Source of the DNA: Nocardioides speluncae
Lineage (GTDB): Bacteria > Actinomycetota > Actinomycetes > Propionibacteriales > Nocardioidaceae
Length of the DNA: 64,000 nucleotides
Assembly: GCF_003121585.1 (NCBI RefSeq)
Contig: NZ_QEOO01000002.1
Coordinates: 1-64,000, forward strand
Reading direction: 5' to 3'
The position numbers were made by a program, and so were the translations under genes. The stretch's first letter is position 1, and each line of letters begins with the position of its first letter. The notes beneath the pieces are model-generated. The model ran no database searches and was not told the origin of the DNA. It saw nothing but the letters and a program-made list of their open reading frames with translations. Positions 41,191 through 49,894 of the stretch are shown here, piece after piece.

Positions 41191-41351
41191 AGTGGTCACG
41201 CCTGGAGATTCTTCGAGGGTATGAGTGGTCAGGGTGCGTGCAGCGCAAGGCGTCGGAGGGAGGCGGGCCGGTGGCCCGTCGACCGACGACAACGCAGCGA
41301 TGTGCGTGCCCTGGCCGCTCAGACCCCGATGAATCTCCAGGCGTGACCACT
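41191..41351. repeat. Core-bearing inverted-repeat element R3
   Basis: Perfect 21-bp terminal arms (41191-41211 and 41331-41351). A second stem inside runs from GAGTGG to the core, with about 17 of 24 pairs Watson-Crick and almost all others G-T, a pattern that fits RNA pairing. The 52-nt core (41246-41297) has the CAAGGCG, GGGCCGGTGGCCC and GACAACGCAG blocks of R1 and R2, and an additional CGTCGG/CCGACG pair. The right end overlaps CTAG (41350-41353). Confidence 0.85.
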
Positions 41352-41386
41352 AGGGCGGCGACTATCCAGTTGTGAATCGCGCGCGC

Positions 41387-41818
41387 ATGGCGGACCGTGA
41401 ACCTATGGGGTTCCTGTTGCGGCTCGCGATCCGAGTCCTGGTCCTGATTGCGGGGTGGACCGTCTACAACGTGCTGGTCAACTGGATCTGGACCGAGGAC
41501 CAGCAAGACGCCAACATCGGCGCCGGGCTGCTGGCGTTCGGCCTGGTGCTCGTGGTCGCCGTCGCCGGCGGGTTCATCGACGGCCGCCGCCTCTCCCTCG
41601 GGGAGACCGTGATGACCTGGCTGCTGGCAGGCGCTGTCCTTGGCGTCTTCGCCGCCCTGTTCTCCGCGTTTCAGGACGGCAGTATCGACTGGTCGGTGTT
41701 CCGCTCGGACGTCGCCGGCATGGTGCCGATCTTCGCATTCCTGGTCGCGATCCCGGCGATGATCGGCGGCATCTTCGGGTCGGCCAGCAGCGGCCACACC
41801 ACCGCTGACTCGCACTGA
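41387..41818 (+). CDS. Small polytopic membrane protein (paralogue 1)
   Basis: About 143 aa with four predicted membrane helices. It shares the loop DGSIDWSVFRSDVA and overall layout with the gene at 41903. No family recognised. The ATG at 41387 is one of several possible starts (also GTG 41372 and ATG 41405). Lies directly after element R3. Confidence 0.75.
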   Translation: MADREPMGFLLRLAIRVLVLIAGWTVYNVLVNWIWTEDQQDANIGAGLLAFGLVLVVAVAGGFIDGRRLSLGETVMTWLLAGAVLGVFAALFSAFQDGSIDWSVFRSDVAGMVPIFAFLVAIPAMIGGIFGSASSGHTTADSH

Positions 41819-41902
41819 TCGGGCTGTCCGACACGCCGGTCCTCAGGCGTGATGAGTACCCATACCGATGCCGGAAGGTAAAGAGCGCACCAGGCTGTGG
41901 GC

Positions 41903-42298
41903 ATGAGAATTGCACTTCGCTACCTCACCCTGGTCGCTCTGTACGGCGCTGCGCTCGGAGCGGTCCACCTCATGTCCAACGACAACGACGCCGGCGCGGC
42001 GATCGGTGTCGGCATCCTGGAGTTCCTCGCGGTGGCCGCAATCTGCGGGACCTGGGCGATCTTCGACGGGATGCGCGACCTCCGTCAGGCCCTGATCACC
42101 TGGGGCGTCGTGGCCGTCGTCTACGCCGTGAGCGTCCCGTTCTTCATCGCCATCTCGGACGGCAGCCTCGACTGGTCGGTGCTCCGCTCTGACCTCGCGA
42201 CGCTCGGCCCGTTCACGCTGATGCTAGTCGCCGCGCCCGCTGCGGTCGGTGCGGTCATCGGCCACGCGATCCGGCCTACGCCCGCACCGACCAGCTGA
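41903..42298 (+). CDS. Small polytopic membrane protein (paralogue 2)
   Basis: About 131 aa, four predicted helices. The loop SDGSLDWSVLRSDLA matches paralogue 1 in both sequence and position before the last helix. The ATG at 41903 follows CTGTGGGC. Tandem duplication with subsequent divergence is likely. Function unknown. Confidence 0.78.
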   Translation: MRIALRYLTLVALYGAALGAVHLMSNDNDAGAAIGVGILEFLAVAAICGTWAIFDGMRDLRQALITWGVVAVVYAVSVPFFIAISDGSLDWSVLRSDLATLGPFTLMLVAAPAAVGAVIGHAIRPTPAPTS

Positions 42299-42317
42299 GG
42301 CCAGCTGAGGTCCGGCC

Positions 42318-42800
42318 TCAGAACAGCGCCTCCTGCTCCACGTCGAGCAGGGTCTGCTTGCGGGCCATGCCGCCGGCGTACCCGGTGAGCGAGCCGTCGG
42401 CCCCGATCACCCGGTGGCACGGGATCACGATCGGGATCGGATTGCGGCCGTTGGCGAGGCCGACCGCGCGGGAGGCGGCGTTGGTGTGGCCGAGCTGGTG
42501 TGCGATGTCGCCGTACGACGCGGTCCGGCCGTAGCCGATCGTCTGCAGCTCCTTCCACACCCGCAGCTGGAAGTCGGTCCCGCGCGGGTCGAGCGGCAGG
42601 TCGAAGTCGGTCAGCTCACGCGCGAAGTACGCCGTCAACTGGCGCCGCGCCTCGACCAGCACGGGGTGGTCGTCGTCGCGCTCCCCCAGCGGCCGGCCGT
42701 CGCTCGGCGGCCGGAACGGCGAGAACTCGATCGCGGTGATCGCGTCGTCGTGCTCGACGATGCGCAGCTCGCCGACCGGCGAGTCCATGACGGTCCACAT
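42318..42800 (-). CDS. ogt: Methylated-DNA--protein-cysteine methyltransferase
   Basis: 160 aa. Suicide repair of O6-alkylguanine. Catalytic motif IPCHRVIG with Cys128, and helix-turn-helix region GRTASYGDIAHQLG. It starts three bases after the stop of the ada-alkA fusion, so the two form an alkylation-repair operon. Confidence 0.96.
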   Translation of the reverse strand: MWTVMDSPVGELRIVEHDDAITAIEFSPFRPPSDGRPLGERDDDHPVLVEARRQLTAYFARELTDFDLPLDPRGTDFQLRVWKELQTIGYGRTASYGDIAHQLGHTNAASRAVGLANGRNPIPIVIPCHRVIGADGSLTGYAGGMARKQTLLDVEQEALF

Positions 42801-42803
42801 GAT

Positions 42804-44327
42804 TCAGCTTCCCTTCTTCGTTACGGCAGGCTCGTCCGCCGGGGCGGAGAGCGACTGCCACAGGTACATCAAGGCATAGGAGCGCCACGGCCGCCACGAC
42901 TCGCTGAGCGCCGCGGCCTGCGCCGGGTCCCGGCCGAGCGCGATCAGCGCGTTGCGGACGCCGACATCGGTCGGCAGGAACACGTCGGGGTGGCCGAGCG
43001 CGCGGAACGCGACGTAGTCGGCGGTCCAGGGCCCGATCCCCGGCAGGGCGACCAGCGCGCGGCGTACGTCGTCGCGGTCGGGGCCGCGGTCAAGCGCGAC
43101 GTCGCCGTCGGCGAGCGCCCGGCACAGCCCGATCAGCGCCCGGCCGCGGGCACGCGGCATCGGGTAGTCCTCCGGCGCCAGCTCGGCCAAGGCGGCGGCG
43201 GACGGGAACAGGTGGGTCAGCGAGTCCCGCGGGTGCGCGAGCGGTTCGCCGTACGCCGCGGTCAGCCGCCCCGCCACAGTGCGCGCGCCGGCCACGCTCA
43301 CCTGCTGGCCGAGTACGGCGCGGACCGCGATCTCGTGCCCGTCGACGTGGCCCGGGACCCGGAGCCCGGGCAGGGCACGGACCAGCGGGCCGATCAGCGG
43401 GTCGCCGGCGAACTGCTCGCCCACCGCGACCGGGTCGCAATCGGCGTCCAGCAGCCGGCGGGTGCGCTCGACGGCGGCGGCGGTGTCCTTGAGGCTGTCG
43501 AGCTCGAAGGTCGCCTCGACGAACGCGGTTCCGCCTTCGGGCAGGTCGTCGAGGGTGATCCGGACGATGCCGGTGCCGTGCGGGAGCCGCAGCGTCCGGG
43601 CGTACCAGTCCGGGCCGGTCTCCTCGACGCCCGGGACCGCGCGCATGGCGAGGAAGTCGAGCAGCGCGCGTCCCGCGAACGGCGTACGCACCGCGAGTCG
43701 CATGGTGACCTGGCCGGTGGTGGTCGCCTTGGCACCGCGGCGGCCGCGCAGCTCGGTCGGCGTACTCGCGTAGACCTCGCGGATCGTGTCGTTGAACTGG
43801 CGGACGCTGGCGAAGCCGGCCGCGAACGCGATGTCGGTGTGCGGCATCGCGGTGGTCTCGATCAGGATCCGCGCGGTCTGGGCGCGGCGGGCCCGGGCCA
43901 GCGCCAGCGGGCCGGCACCGAGCTCGGCGGTGAGGATCCGGGTCAGGTGCCGCGGCGTGTAGCCGATCCGGGCCGCCAGGCCCTCGACGCCGTCGCGGTC
44001 CACCACGCCGTCGGCGATCAGCCGCATCGCGCGGCCGGCCGCGTCGGCGGCGATGTCCCAGTCCGGGCTGCCCGGGGTGGCGTCCGGCAGGCACCGCTTG
44101 CAGGCCCGGAAGCCGGCCGCCTGGGCGGCGGCCGCGCTCGGGAAGAAGCTGACGTTCTGGTACGCCGGCGTCCGCGCCGGGCAGGAGGGGCGACAGTAGA
44201 TGCCGGTGGTGTGGACGCCGGTGTAGAAGACGCCGTCGAAGCGCCGGTCCCGGCTCTTCACCGCGCGGTAGCACGACTCGGAGTCGCGGTAGGCGTCCCG
44301 GGTCGTCCGTTCGTCGGTCGTGGTCAT
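42804..44327 (-). CDS. Ada-type regulator fused to AlkA DNA-3-methyladenine glycosylase
   Basis: About 507 aa. The N-terminal Ada zinc domain has cysteines 45, 49, 76 and 79, with Cys45 in GIYCRPSC as the methyl-phosphotriester acceptor. An AraC-type DNA-binding domain (about residues 95-190) follows. The C-terminal half is an AlkA glycosylase with GIGPWTADYVAFRALG and the catalytic Asp in PTDVGVR. The C-terminal methyltransferase of E. coli Ada is absent and supplied separately by ogt. Methylation of Cys45 should switch on its own operon. ATG 44327. Confidence 0.94.
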   Translation of the reverse strand: MTTTDERTTRDAYRDSESCYRAVKSRDRRFDGVFYTGVHTTGIYCRPSCPARTPAYQNVSFFPSAAAAQAAGFRACKRCLPDATPGSPDWDIAADAAGRAMRLIADGVVDRDGVEGLAARIGYTPRHLTRILTAELGAGPLALARARRAQTARILIETTAMPHTDIAFAAGFASVRQFNDTIREVYASTPTELRGRRGAKATTTGQVTMRLAVRTPFAGRALLDFLAMRAVPGVEETGPDWYARTLRLPHGTGIVRITLDDLPEGGTAFVEATFELDSLKDTAAAVERTRRLLDADCDPVAVGEQFAGDPLIGPLVRALPGLRVPGHVDGHEIAVRAVLGQQVSVAGARTVAGRLTAAYGEPLAHPRDSLTHLFPSAAALAELAPEDYPMPRARGRALIGLCRALADGDVALDRGPDRDDVRRALVALPGIGPWTADYVAFRALGHPDVFLPTDVGVRNALIALGRDPAQAAALSESWRPWRSYALMYLWQSLSAPADEPAVTKKGS

Positions 44328-44562
44328 GACCCCAATCCTGCCCGACCCACGGACGTCGTACTGGCGGGAATCGGACACGAGCACCGGGCCCTCGAGAGCG
44401 TGACGCCGCCACGGTCGAGGCCCCGGAGGAGGTCCGCCCCGGCGTCGTCGCGTCGCCCGGGCAGCGCAAAATTGGGACAGATCGCCCAGATGGGCGCCCG
44501 GCCCAAACAAACATGCTGCGTGGGGGAGCCTTTGCGCCCGGCATGGCCCATGCTGGGAGGCA

Positions 44563-44781
44563 ATGAATACCGTTCGCAGCCGGCGCCCCCTATCCACCAG
44601 CCCCTTCAAGCCCAAGCCCGAGCCGGTGATCGAGAAGTTCTCCGTGGAGGACCGAGTCACCCACGACCAGTACGGCCTCGGTCGCGTCATCGCGGCGGAG
44701 GACGACGTCGCGGTCACCGTCAACTTCGGATCGCGGGAACTGCGCCTGGTCAGTCCGTTCGCGAAGCTGACCAAGCTGTAG
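44563..44781 (+). CDS. Small basic protein, tudor/SH3-like C-terminus
   Basis: 72 aa. A basic, Pro-rich N-terminus precedes VEDRVTHDQYGLGRVIAAEDDVAVTVNFG, a pattern resembling the small SH3/tudor-like segment at the end of UvrD-type helicases and CarD-like proteins. It may bind nucleic acid or polymerase. Divergent from the alkylation-repair operon, followed by a terminator hairpin. Confidence 0.75.
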   Translation: MNTVRSRRPLSTSPFKPKPEPVIEKFSVEDRVTHDQYGLGRVIAAEDDVAVTVNFGSRELRLVSPFAKLTKL

Positions 44782-44786
44782 TCCGG

Positions 44787-44819
44787 CGGGTGGGCGACCC
44801 TGTTGGGGCCGCCCACCGG
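44787..44819. terminator. Terminator between convergent genes
   Basis: GGTGGGC at 44789-44795 pairs with GCCCACC at 44811-44817 across a loop that has a further short stem. It lies between the small basic protein and the secreted propeller gene. Confidence 0.6.
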
Positions 44820-44844
44820 GTCGTGCAGCGTCAGCCGGCGATCG

Positions 44845-46779
44845 CTAGCCGAGCAGCTTCTGAAGGTGCAGGCCGTCGATCTTGACCGGCTTGCCGTTTG
44901 GCGAGACCACCTTGATCACGACGGTCCCGGTCCGCACCTTCCCGAAGTCCTTGACCGGGATCTGCTGCTTTGCCTTGGACTTGGTGGCGGCCAGCGAGAA
45001 GGTCCCGAGCTTGGTGCCGTTGAAGTACACGGCGACGCTCCCGTAACCCTTCCCCCTGGCCACCAGCAGACCGAGCCGCTCGACCTTGACGCCGGTCAGC
45101 TTCATCATCGCGCCGTGCTTGGTCGTGGTCCGGACGGTGCCGAGGTAGTGGGCGCCGCCCTTCTGGTTGCTCCACTTCCCGGTGAGCTTTGTCTTGCGGT
45201 CGTCCAGCGGCGTGGTGGTGCACCGGTACGCCGACGTCGCGCCCTGGTTGCCGGCGGCGTCCGTCCCGCGAGCAGCGAAGCAGTAGGTGCGGCCCTGCGT
45301 GCCGACGAGCGTCGCGGCGTTCAGGCCGGTGTCGTTCTTGAACACCTGGGTCGATCCGAAGCCCGCGTTCCACGCGGCAGCCCGCACGAACACGTCCTTG
45401 GAGGGGACCCCAAACCTGTCCTGCGTGCTCCACGCGACGGCGAACTTCGTGGCGTTCACCCGAAGGCTGGTCGGCTTGGTGACCTTCGCGACCGGAGCGA
45501 CCGTGTCGTAGGTCCGGCTCAGCACCCGACCTGTCGAGGCCGTGGCCTTGACCGCCGTGACGATGGTGATGTTGCCCTGGTCGTCCAGTGCGAGGCCGCG
45601 GTTGGCCACCAGCAGCGGTGCGGCCACCAGCGACGGTGCCGGCTTGAAGCCCGTCGCACCCGTCGGCCGGACGGCCATCTCGATGCCGGGTTGGCTGGTC
45701 GCCCACTGGATCGCGGCGTCGCCGCGGTCGTTCATCGCGACCGCCGGTGCCATCGGATTGCCGGTCCCGGTGAGGATCTTCGCGTCGGCCCACTCTCCGA
45801 TCGGACCGCGCTGGGCGTACTGCACCTCGCCCTCCTGTGTCCGCCATACGACAACCGAGTTCGATGCACCGTCGATGCCGACGCTCGCCTCGATCGAGTT
45901 GTCTCCGTTGAACGACAGCGTCTCGGGGTTGTCCCAGTTGCCTGCCACGCGCCGCGAGGCCATCACGAAGAGGCCCTGGCCACCGTTCTGGACGGTGTAC
46001 GCCGCCTCCGCGACGCCGTACTTGTTGACCGCGACGCTCAGGTCGCCGACGACGTCGTCGGTGTCCACGGTGTCCGCGGGCGTCCACGAGGTCGCGCTCC
46101 AGGTCAGTGCCTTGACGGCGTCCTGGTCGCCCGCCTGCTCGTACCACACGGCAGTCGCCTTGCCGCTCGGGGTGACCGCCAGGTCGAGCGCCGTGGCCTT
46201 CTCGTAGCTGAGCACATCCGGGTCGACCGGACCGTCGACCGGGAGCGTCGCCGAGCGAGTGAGGTCGGCGGAGCTCGTCCAGGCCGCGAACACCCTGCCG
46301 GACGCGTCGATGCCGACCTCCGGGTCCGCCACGGCCTCGTCGGCGGGACCGAGCAGCGTGGAGGTCCACGCGCCACCGTCGATGCGCCTGGCGACCTGGA
46401 GGCGGTTGCCGTTGCCGAAGTTCACCATCCACGAGGCGACCGCGTCGCCCGACGCGTTGACCTCGACGTCCGGCATGAACGAGTTGACGACCGCGCTCGA
46501 CAGGTAGGTCGTCGTACTCCACGCGCCGCCGGTGGGCCGGGTGGCCGTTGCAACGCGGTAGTGGTCGCCGACTTTCGCCCGCCAGACCGCGGTGGCGTCG
46601 CCGTCGGCGGCGACCCCGATCCGGGCACTGTCCGGGATTCCGGCGATCGGCGAGACGTTCTCCGTGTTCAGCCAGTCGGCGGCGGTGGCGGTCGTGCTAC
46701 CGCCGGCGAGTAGCCCGGCCGTGACGGCCAGGGCGCCGGCTGTCGCCGCGGCCCTGACCGAGATCTTCGTGGTGCTCAT
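44845..46779 (-). CDS. Secreted beta-propeller-like protein
   Basis: About 644 aa. Signal peptide (AAATAGALAVTAGLLAGGSTTATAA cut near residue 35). Repeats of about 45 residues contain Asp-rich turns and a W at the end of a strand (GDATAVWRAK, GDAVASWMVN, GRVFAAWTSS, GKATAVWYEQ, NSVVVWRTQ, GDAAIQWATS). This gives a propeller-like fold. A C-terminal immunoglobulin-like part includes YCFAARGTDAAGNQG. The ATG at 46779 has AGGGAG upstream. Divergent from the phospholipase C gene. Substrate unknown. Confidence 0.8.
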   Translation of the reverse strand: MSTTKISVRAAATAGALAVTAGLLAGGSTTATAADWLNTENVSPIAGIPDSARIGVAADGDATAVWRAKVGDHYRVATATRPTGGAWSTTTYLSSAVVNSFMPDVEVNASGDAVASWMVNFGNGNRLQVARRIDGGAWTSTLLGPADEAVADPEVGIDASGRVFAAWTSSADLTRSATLPVDGPVDPDVLSYEKATALDLAVTPSGKATAVWYEQAGDQDAVKALTWSATSWTPADTVDTDDVVGDLSVAVNKYGVAEAAYTVQNGGQGLFVMASRRVAGNWDNPETLSFNGDNSIEASVGIDGASNSVVVWRTQEGEVQYAQRGPIGEWADAKILTGTGNPMAPAVAMNDRGDAAIQWATSQPGIEMAVRPTGATGFKPAPSLVAAPLLVANRGLALDDQGNITIVTAVKATASTGRVLSRTYDTVAPVAKVTKPTSLRVNATKFAVAWSTQDRFGVPSKDVFVRAAAWNAGFGSTQVFKNDTGLNAATLVGTQGRTYCFAARGTDAAGNQGATSAYRCTTTPLDDRKTKLTGKWSNQKGGAHYLGTVRTTTKHGAMMKLTGVKVERLGLLVARGKGYGSVAVYFNGTKLGTFSLAATKSKAKQQIPVKDFGKVRTGTVVIKVVSPNGKPVKIDGLHLQKLLG

Positions 46780-46861
46780 CATGACTCCCTGCCTGGGGTG
46801 GCACCGCTCTTGTGAGCCGTGTCCGTTGCCCACCAATCTGGCTGCTGGGGAGTGCTCGGGG

Positions 46862-46880
46862 CATGAGGGGTGATCCCTCA
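46862..46880. promoter_or_regulatory. Inverted repeat in divergent promoter region
   Basis: ATGAGGG-N5-CCCTCAT, an operator-like inverted repeat about 80 bp upstream of the propeller gene and 190 bp upstream of the phospholipase C gene. No regulator can be named. Confidence 0.4.
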
Positions 46881-47073
46881 TATCCGGGATGGGGGGGTGG
46901 CCGCGAACGCGGGTCGGCAGCTTCTTGTTTCGGATCCCGCAACAACTTTTCCAGGTTTCCATCCAGTCAGCGACAAGATCTTCACACGGCGCATTTTGCG
47001 CGCTTATGATCGCCGTCACTTTAGGTCGAGCACTTAGGTGCAGCCTGCAATGACGCCGTCTCGAGGAGAGCAG

Positions 47074-49134
47074 ATGACCGACCTCAACCGCCGCAGTTTC
47101 CTCCAGCTCGCCGGTGGCACCGCCGCCATGGCCGCGCTGACATCCAGTATCGAGCGGGCCGCCGCGCTCCCCGCCAGTCGGCAGCTCGGCGACATCAACG
47201 ACGTCGAGCACATCGTCGTACTGATGCAGGAGAACCGGTCGTTCGACCACTACTTCGGCCGGCTGCGCGGGATCCGCGGCTTCGGCGACCCGCGTCCGGT
47301 GACGCTGCCGAGCGGCAAGTCGGTCTTCCACCAGGCGAACGGGAGGAAGGTCGTACTGCCGTTCCACCCGACCGCGGACGACCTCGGCATGCAGTTCCTG
47401 ACCGGCCTGGACCACGACTGGCCCGGCGGACACGATGCGTGGAACAACGGCAAGTACGACCGGTGGATCCCGGCCAAGACCGCGAACACGATGGCCTACC
47501 TGGAACGCGACGACATGCCGTTCCACTACGCGCTCGCCGACGCCTTCACCCTCTGCGACGCCTACCACTGCTCGTTCATCGGGGCGACCGACCCCAACCG
47601 CTACTACATGCTGACCGGGTACACCGGCAACGACGGCACCGGCGGCGGCCCGGTGCTCGGCAACCAGGAGGCCGGCTACGGCTGGACCACCTACCCGGAG
47701 CGGCTGCTGCAGGCCGGCATCTCCTGGCGGGTCTACCAGGACATCGGCGACGGCCTGGACGCGGCCGGCCACTGGGGCTGGATCAACGACGCCTACCGCG
47801 GCAACTACGGCGACAACTCGCTGCTGTACTTCAACACCTACCGCAACTCGGCCCCGGGCAGCCCGCTGTTCGACCGCGCCCGGACCGGCACGAACGCCAA
47901 GGCCGGCGACGGCCTGTTCGACCAGCTGACCGCCGACGTCCAGGCCGGGCGGCTGCCACAGGTCTCGTGGATCGCGGCGCCGGAGGCGTTCAGCGAGCAC
48001 TCGAACTGGCCCACCAACTACGGCGCCTGGTACATCGCCGGCGTCCTGGACGCGCTGACGTCCGACCCGGAGGTCTGGAGCAAGACCGCGCTGTTCATCA
48101 CCTACGACGAGAACGACGGCTTCTTCGACCACATCGTGCCGCCGTTCCCGCCGAAGTCGGATGCGCAGGGACTGTCCACGGTCAGCGTGGAGGGCGAGCA
48201 CTACCCCGGCGGCGGCGGGTACGCGGCCGGCCACTACGGTCCGGGTCCGCGGGTGCCGATGTTCGTGGTGTCGCCGTGGAGCACCGGCGGCTACTCGTGC
48301 TCGGAGGTCTTCGACCACACCTCGATCATCCGGTTCATGGAGCAGCGCTTCGGGGTCATCGAGCCGAACATCTCGCCGTGGCGCCGGGCGATCTTCGGCG
48401 ACCTCACCTCGGCGTTCGACTTCGGCGCCGTCGCCAGCACGCCGCCGGCGCTGCCGGACACCAGCGGGTACGAGCCGCCGGACCGCGACCGGCACCCGAC
48501 GTACGTCCCGAAGGCGCCGACCAAGCCGGCGATGCCGAAGCAGGAAAGTGGCTCCCGGCGGACCCGGCCGCTGCCGTACGCACCGCTGGTGGACGGCTCT
48601 GCGAGCCCGTCGACGGGAAGGTTCGCGCTCACCTTCGACGCCGGCCCCGGAGCCGGAGCGTGCTTCCACGTCACCGCCGGCAACCGCAGCGACGGCCCGT
48701 GGACCTACACCGTCGAGGCCGGCAAGCAGCTCACCGACAGCTGGAACGCGACCGCCTACAACGGGGTGTACGACCTCACGGTGCACGGCCCGAACGGCTT
48801 CTTGCGCACCCTCCGCGGCCCGGGCGCGACCGCGACCGCGGAGGTGACCGCACGCCACGACGGCGGCACCGGCGAGCTCGTCCTCACCCTCACCAACCCG
48901 GCCACGACGGTCCGCCACCTCACCCTGACCAACGCGTACGGCGGCCAGAGCAGCACGCACATCGTGAACCCGGGCGCGAGCGTGACCCACCGGATCGGCC
49001 TCCAGAGCAGCGGCCACTGGTACGACGTCACCGCGCGGTCGACCGAGGACACCGGATTCCTCCGGCGCTTCGCCGGCCACGTCGAGACCGGCCAGCCGGG
49101 GCTCAGCGACCCCGCCATCGCACAGGCGACCTGA
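47074..49134 (+). CDS. Tat-exported phospholipase C, phosphocholine-specific type
   Basis: About 686 aa. The twin-arginine signal is NRRSFLQLAGGTAAM. Phosphoesterase signature: IVVLMQENRSFDHYFG near residue 45, then GATDPNRYYMLTG, FITYDENDGFFDH and VVSPWS. The bacterial phospholipase C C-terminal domains (after about residue 500) are present. ATG 47074 with GAGGAG upstream. It hydrolyses phosphatidylcholine or related lipids outside the cell. A shorter inverted-repeat terminator follows. Confidence 0.93.
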   Translation: MTDLNRRSFLQLAGGTAAMAALTSSIERAAALPASRQLGDINDVEHIVVLMQENRSFDHYFGRLRGIRGFGDPRPVTLPSGKSVFHQANGRKVVLPFHPTADDLGMQFLTGLDHDWPGGHDAWNNGKYDRWIPAKTANTMAYLERDDMPFHYALADAFTLCDAYHCSFIGATDPNRYYMLTGYTGNDGTGGGPVLGNQEAGYGWTTYPERLLQAGISWRVYQDIGDGLDAAGHWGWINDAYRGNYGDNSLLYFNTYRNSAPGSPLFDRARTGTNAKAGDGLFDQLTADVQAGRLPQVSWIAAPEAFSEHSNWPTNYGAWYIAGVLDALTSDPEVWSKTALFITYDENDGFFDHIVPPFPPKSDAQGLSTVSVEGEHYPGGGGYAAGHYGPGPRVPMFVVSPWSTGGYSCSEVFDHTSIIRFMEQRFGVIEPNISPWRRAIFGDLTSAFDFGAVASTPPALPDTSGYEPPDRDRHPTYVPKAPTKPAMPKQESGSRRTRPLPYAPLVDGSASPSTGRFALTFDAGPGAGACFHVTAGNRSDGPWTYTVEAGKQLTDSWNATAYNGVYDLTVHGPNGFLRTLRGPGATATAEVTARHDGGTGELVLTLTNPATTVRHLTLTNAYGGQSSTHIVNPGASVTHRIGLQSSGHWYDVTARSTEDTGFLRRFAGHVETGQPGLSDPAIAQAT

Positions 49135-49140
49135 CCCGGA

Positions 49141-49212
49141 CCTCCCAGTAGGCAAAACGCGTCCCGATCCGGCCGGTTCGGCCCGTCGGTGGCCTGTTTG
49201 CCTACTGGGAGG
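49141..49212. repeat. Reduced inverted-repeat element R4 (terminator)
   Basis: Perfect 16-bp arms (49141-49156 and 49197-49212) contain an inner hairpin with GGCCGGTTCGGCCCGTCGG, resembling the middle of the R1-R3 core but without the CAAGGCG and GACAAC blocks. It lies between phospholipase C and the convergent response regulator, whose stop codon is inside the right arm. Confidence 0.75.
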
Positions 49213-49894
49213 GCACGCCGCGCCCGGCGCTTCGATACAGCCTCTCCGGGCGCCCGCTGCCGTAGCGGAGCCGGACCGTCGCCCAGCCACGGCCGACGAA
49301 GTGCTCCAGGTAGCGCCGCGCAGTGACCCGGGACAGGCCGACCCGGTCCGCGCATTCGGCCGCCGACAGCTCTCCGGCCGCGGCGAGGGCGGCGAGTACG
49401 GCGTCCGCGGTCGGCGCGCTCAGGCCCTTCGGGAGCACCGGGCCGCGGCCGGCGGCCGCGGGGCCGAAGACCGCGTCGATGTCGCTCTGCTCGGGCGGCC
49501 GGTCGCCGGCCAGCGCGTGGTGGGCGGTGGCGAAGGCCTGCAGGCGCCCGCGCAGGTCGTCGTACTCGAAGGGCTTGACGAGGTAGTGCGCCGCTCCCCC
49601 GGCCGCCGCCGCGCGTACCGTCTCGGCCTCGCGGGCCGCGGTCACCATGATCACGCCGACGTCGTCGCCGCCGGCGCGCAGCCGGCGCAGCACCTCGATC
49701 CCACTCAGGTCGGGCAGGTGCACGTCGAGCAGCACCAGGTCCGGGCCGAGCCTCTCGATCTCGGCGAGCGCGGCGGCGCCGGTGGCGCACTGCCCGACCA
49801 CCCGGAACCCGTCGGTACGGTCCACGAACCGGGTGTGGATCCCGGCGACCATGAAGTCGTCGTCGACGACGAGCACGGTGAGGTCGTCGGTCAT
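49202..49894 (-). CDS. CitB/DcuR-type response regulator
   Basis: 230 aa. Receiver domain with the phosphoacceptor Asp57 (LVLLDVHLPDLSG) and acidic pocket DDD near residues 11-13. The C-terminal helix-turn-helix (LSAAECADRVGLSRVTARRYLEHFV) is typical of the citrate/dicarboxylate family. The ATG overlaps the stop of its kinase gene. Probably activates tctCBA, which is divergent. Confidence 0.93.
   Translation of the reverse strand: MTDDLTVLVVDDDFMVAGIHTRFVDRTDGFRVVGQCATGAAALAEIERLGPDLVLLDVHLPDLSGIEVLRRLRAGGDDVGVIMVTAAREAETVRAAAAGGAAHYLVKPFEYDDLRGRLQAFATAHHALAGDRPPEQSDIDAVFGPAAAGRGPVLPKGLSAPTADAVLAALAAAGELSAAECADRVGLSRVTARRYLEHFVGRGWATVRLRYGSGRPERLYRSAGRGVPSQ

Noticed and set aside
44845..49290. 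A single 1481-aa minus-strand protein
   Set aside because: It would combine the propeller gene with the antisense of phospholipase C. The real start is the ATG at 46779 with its own ribosome site and signal peptide.
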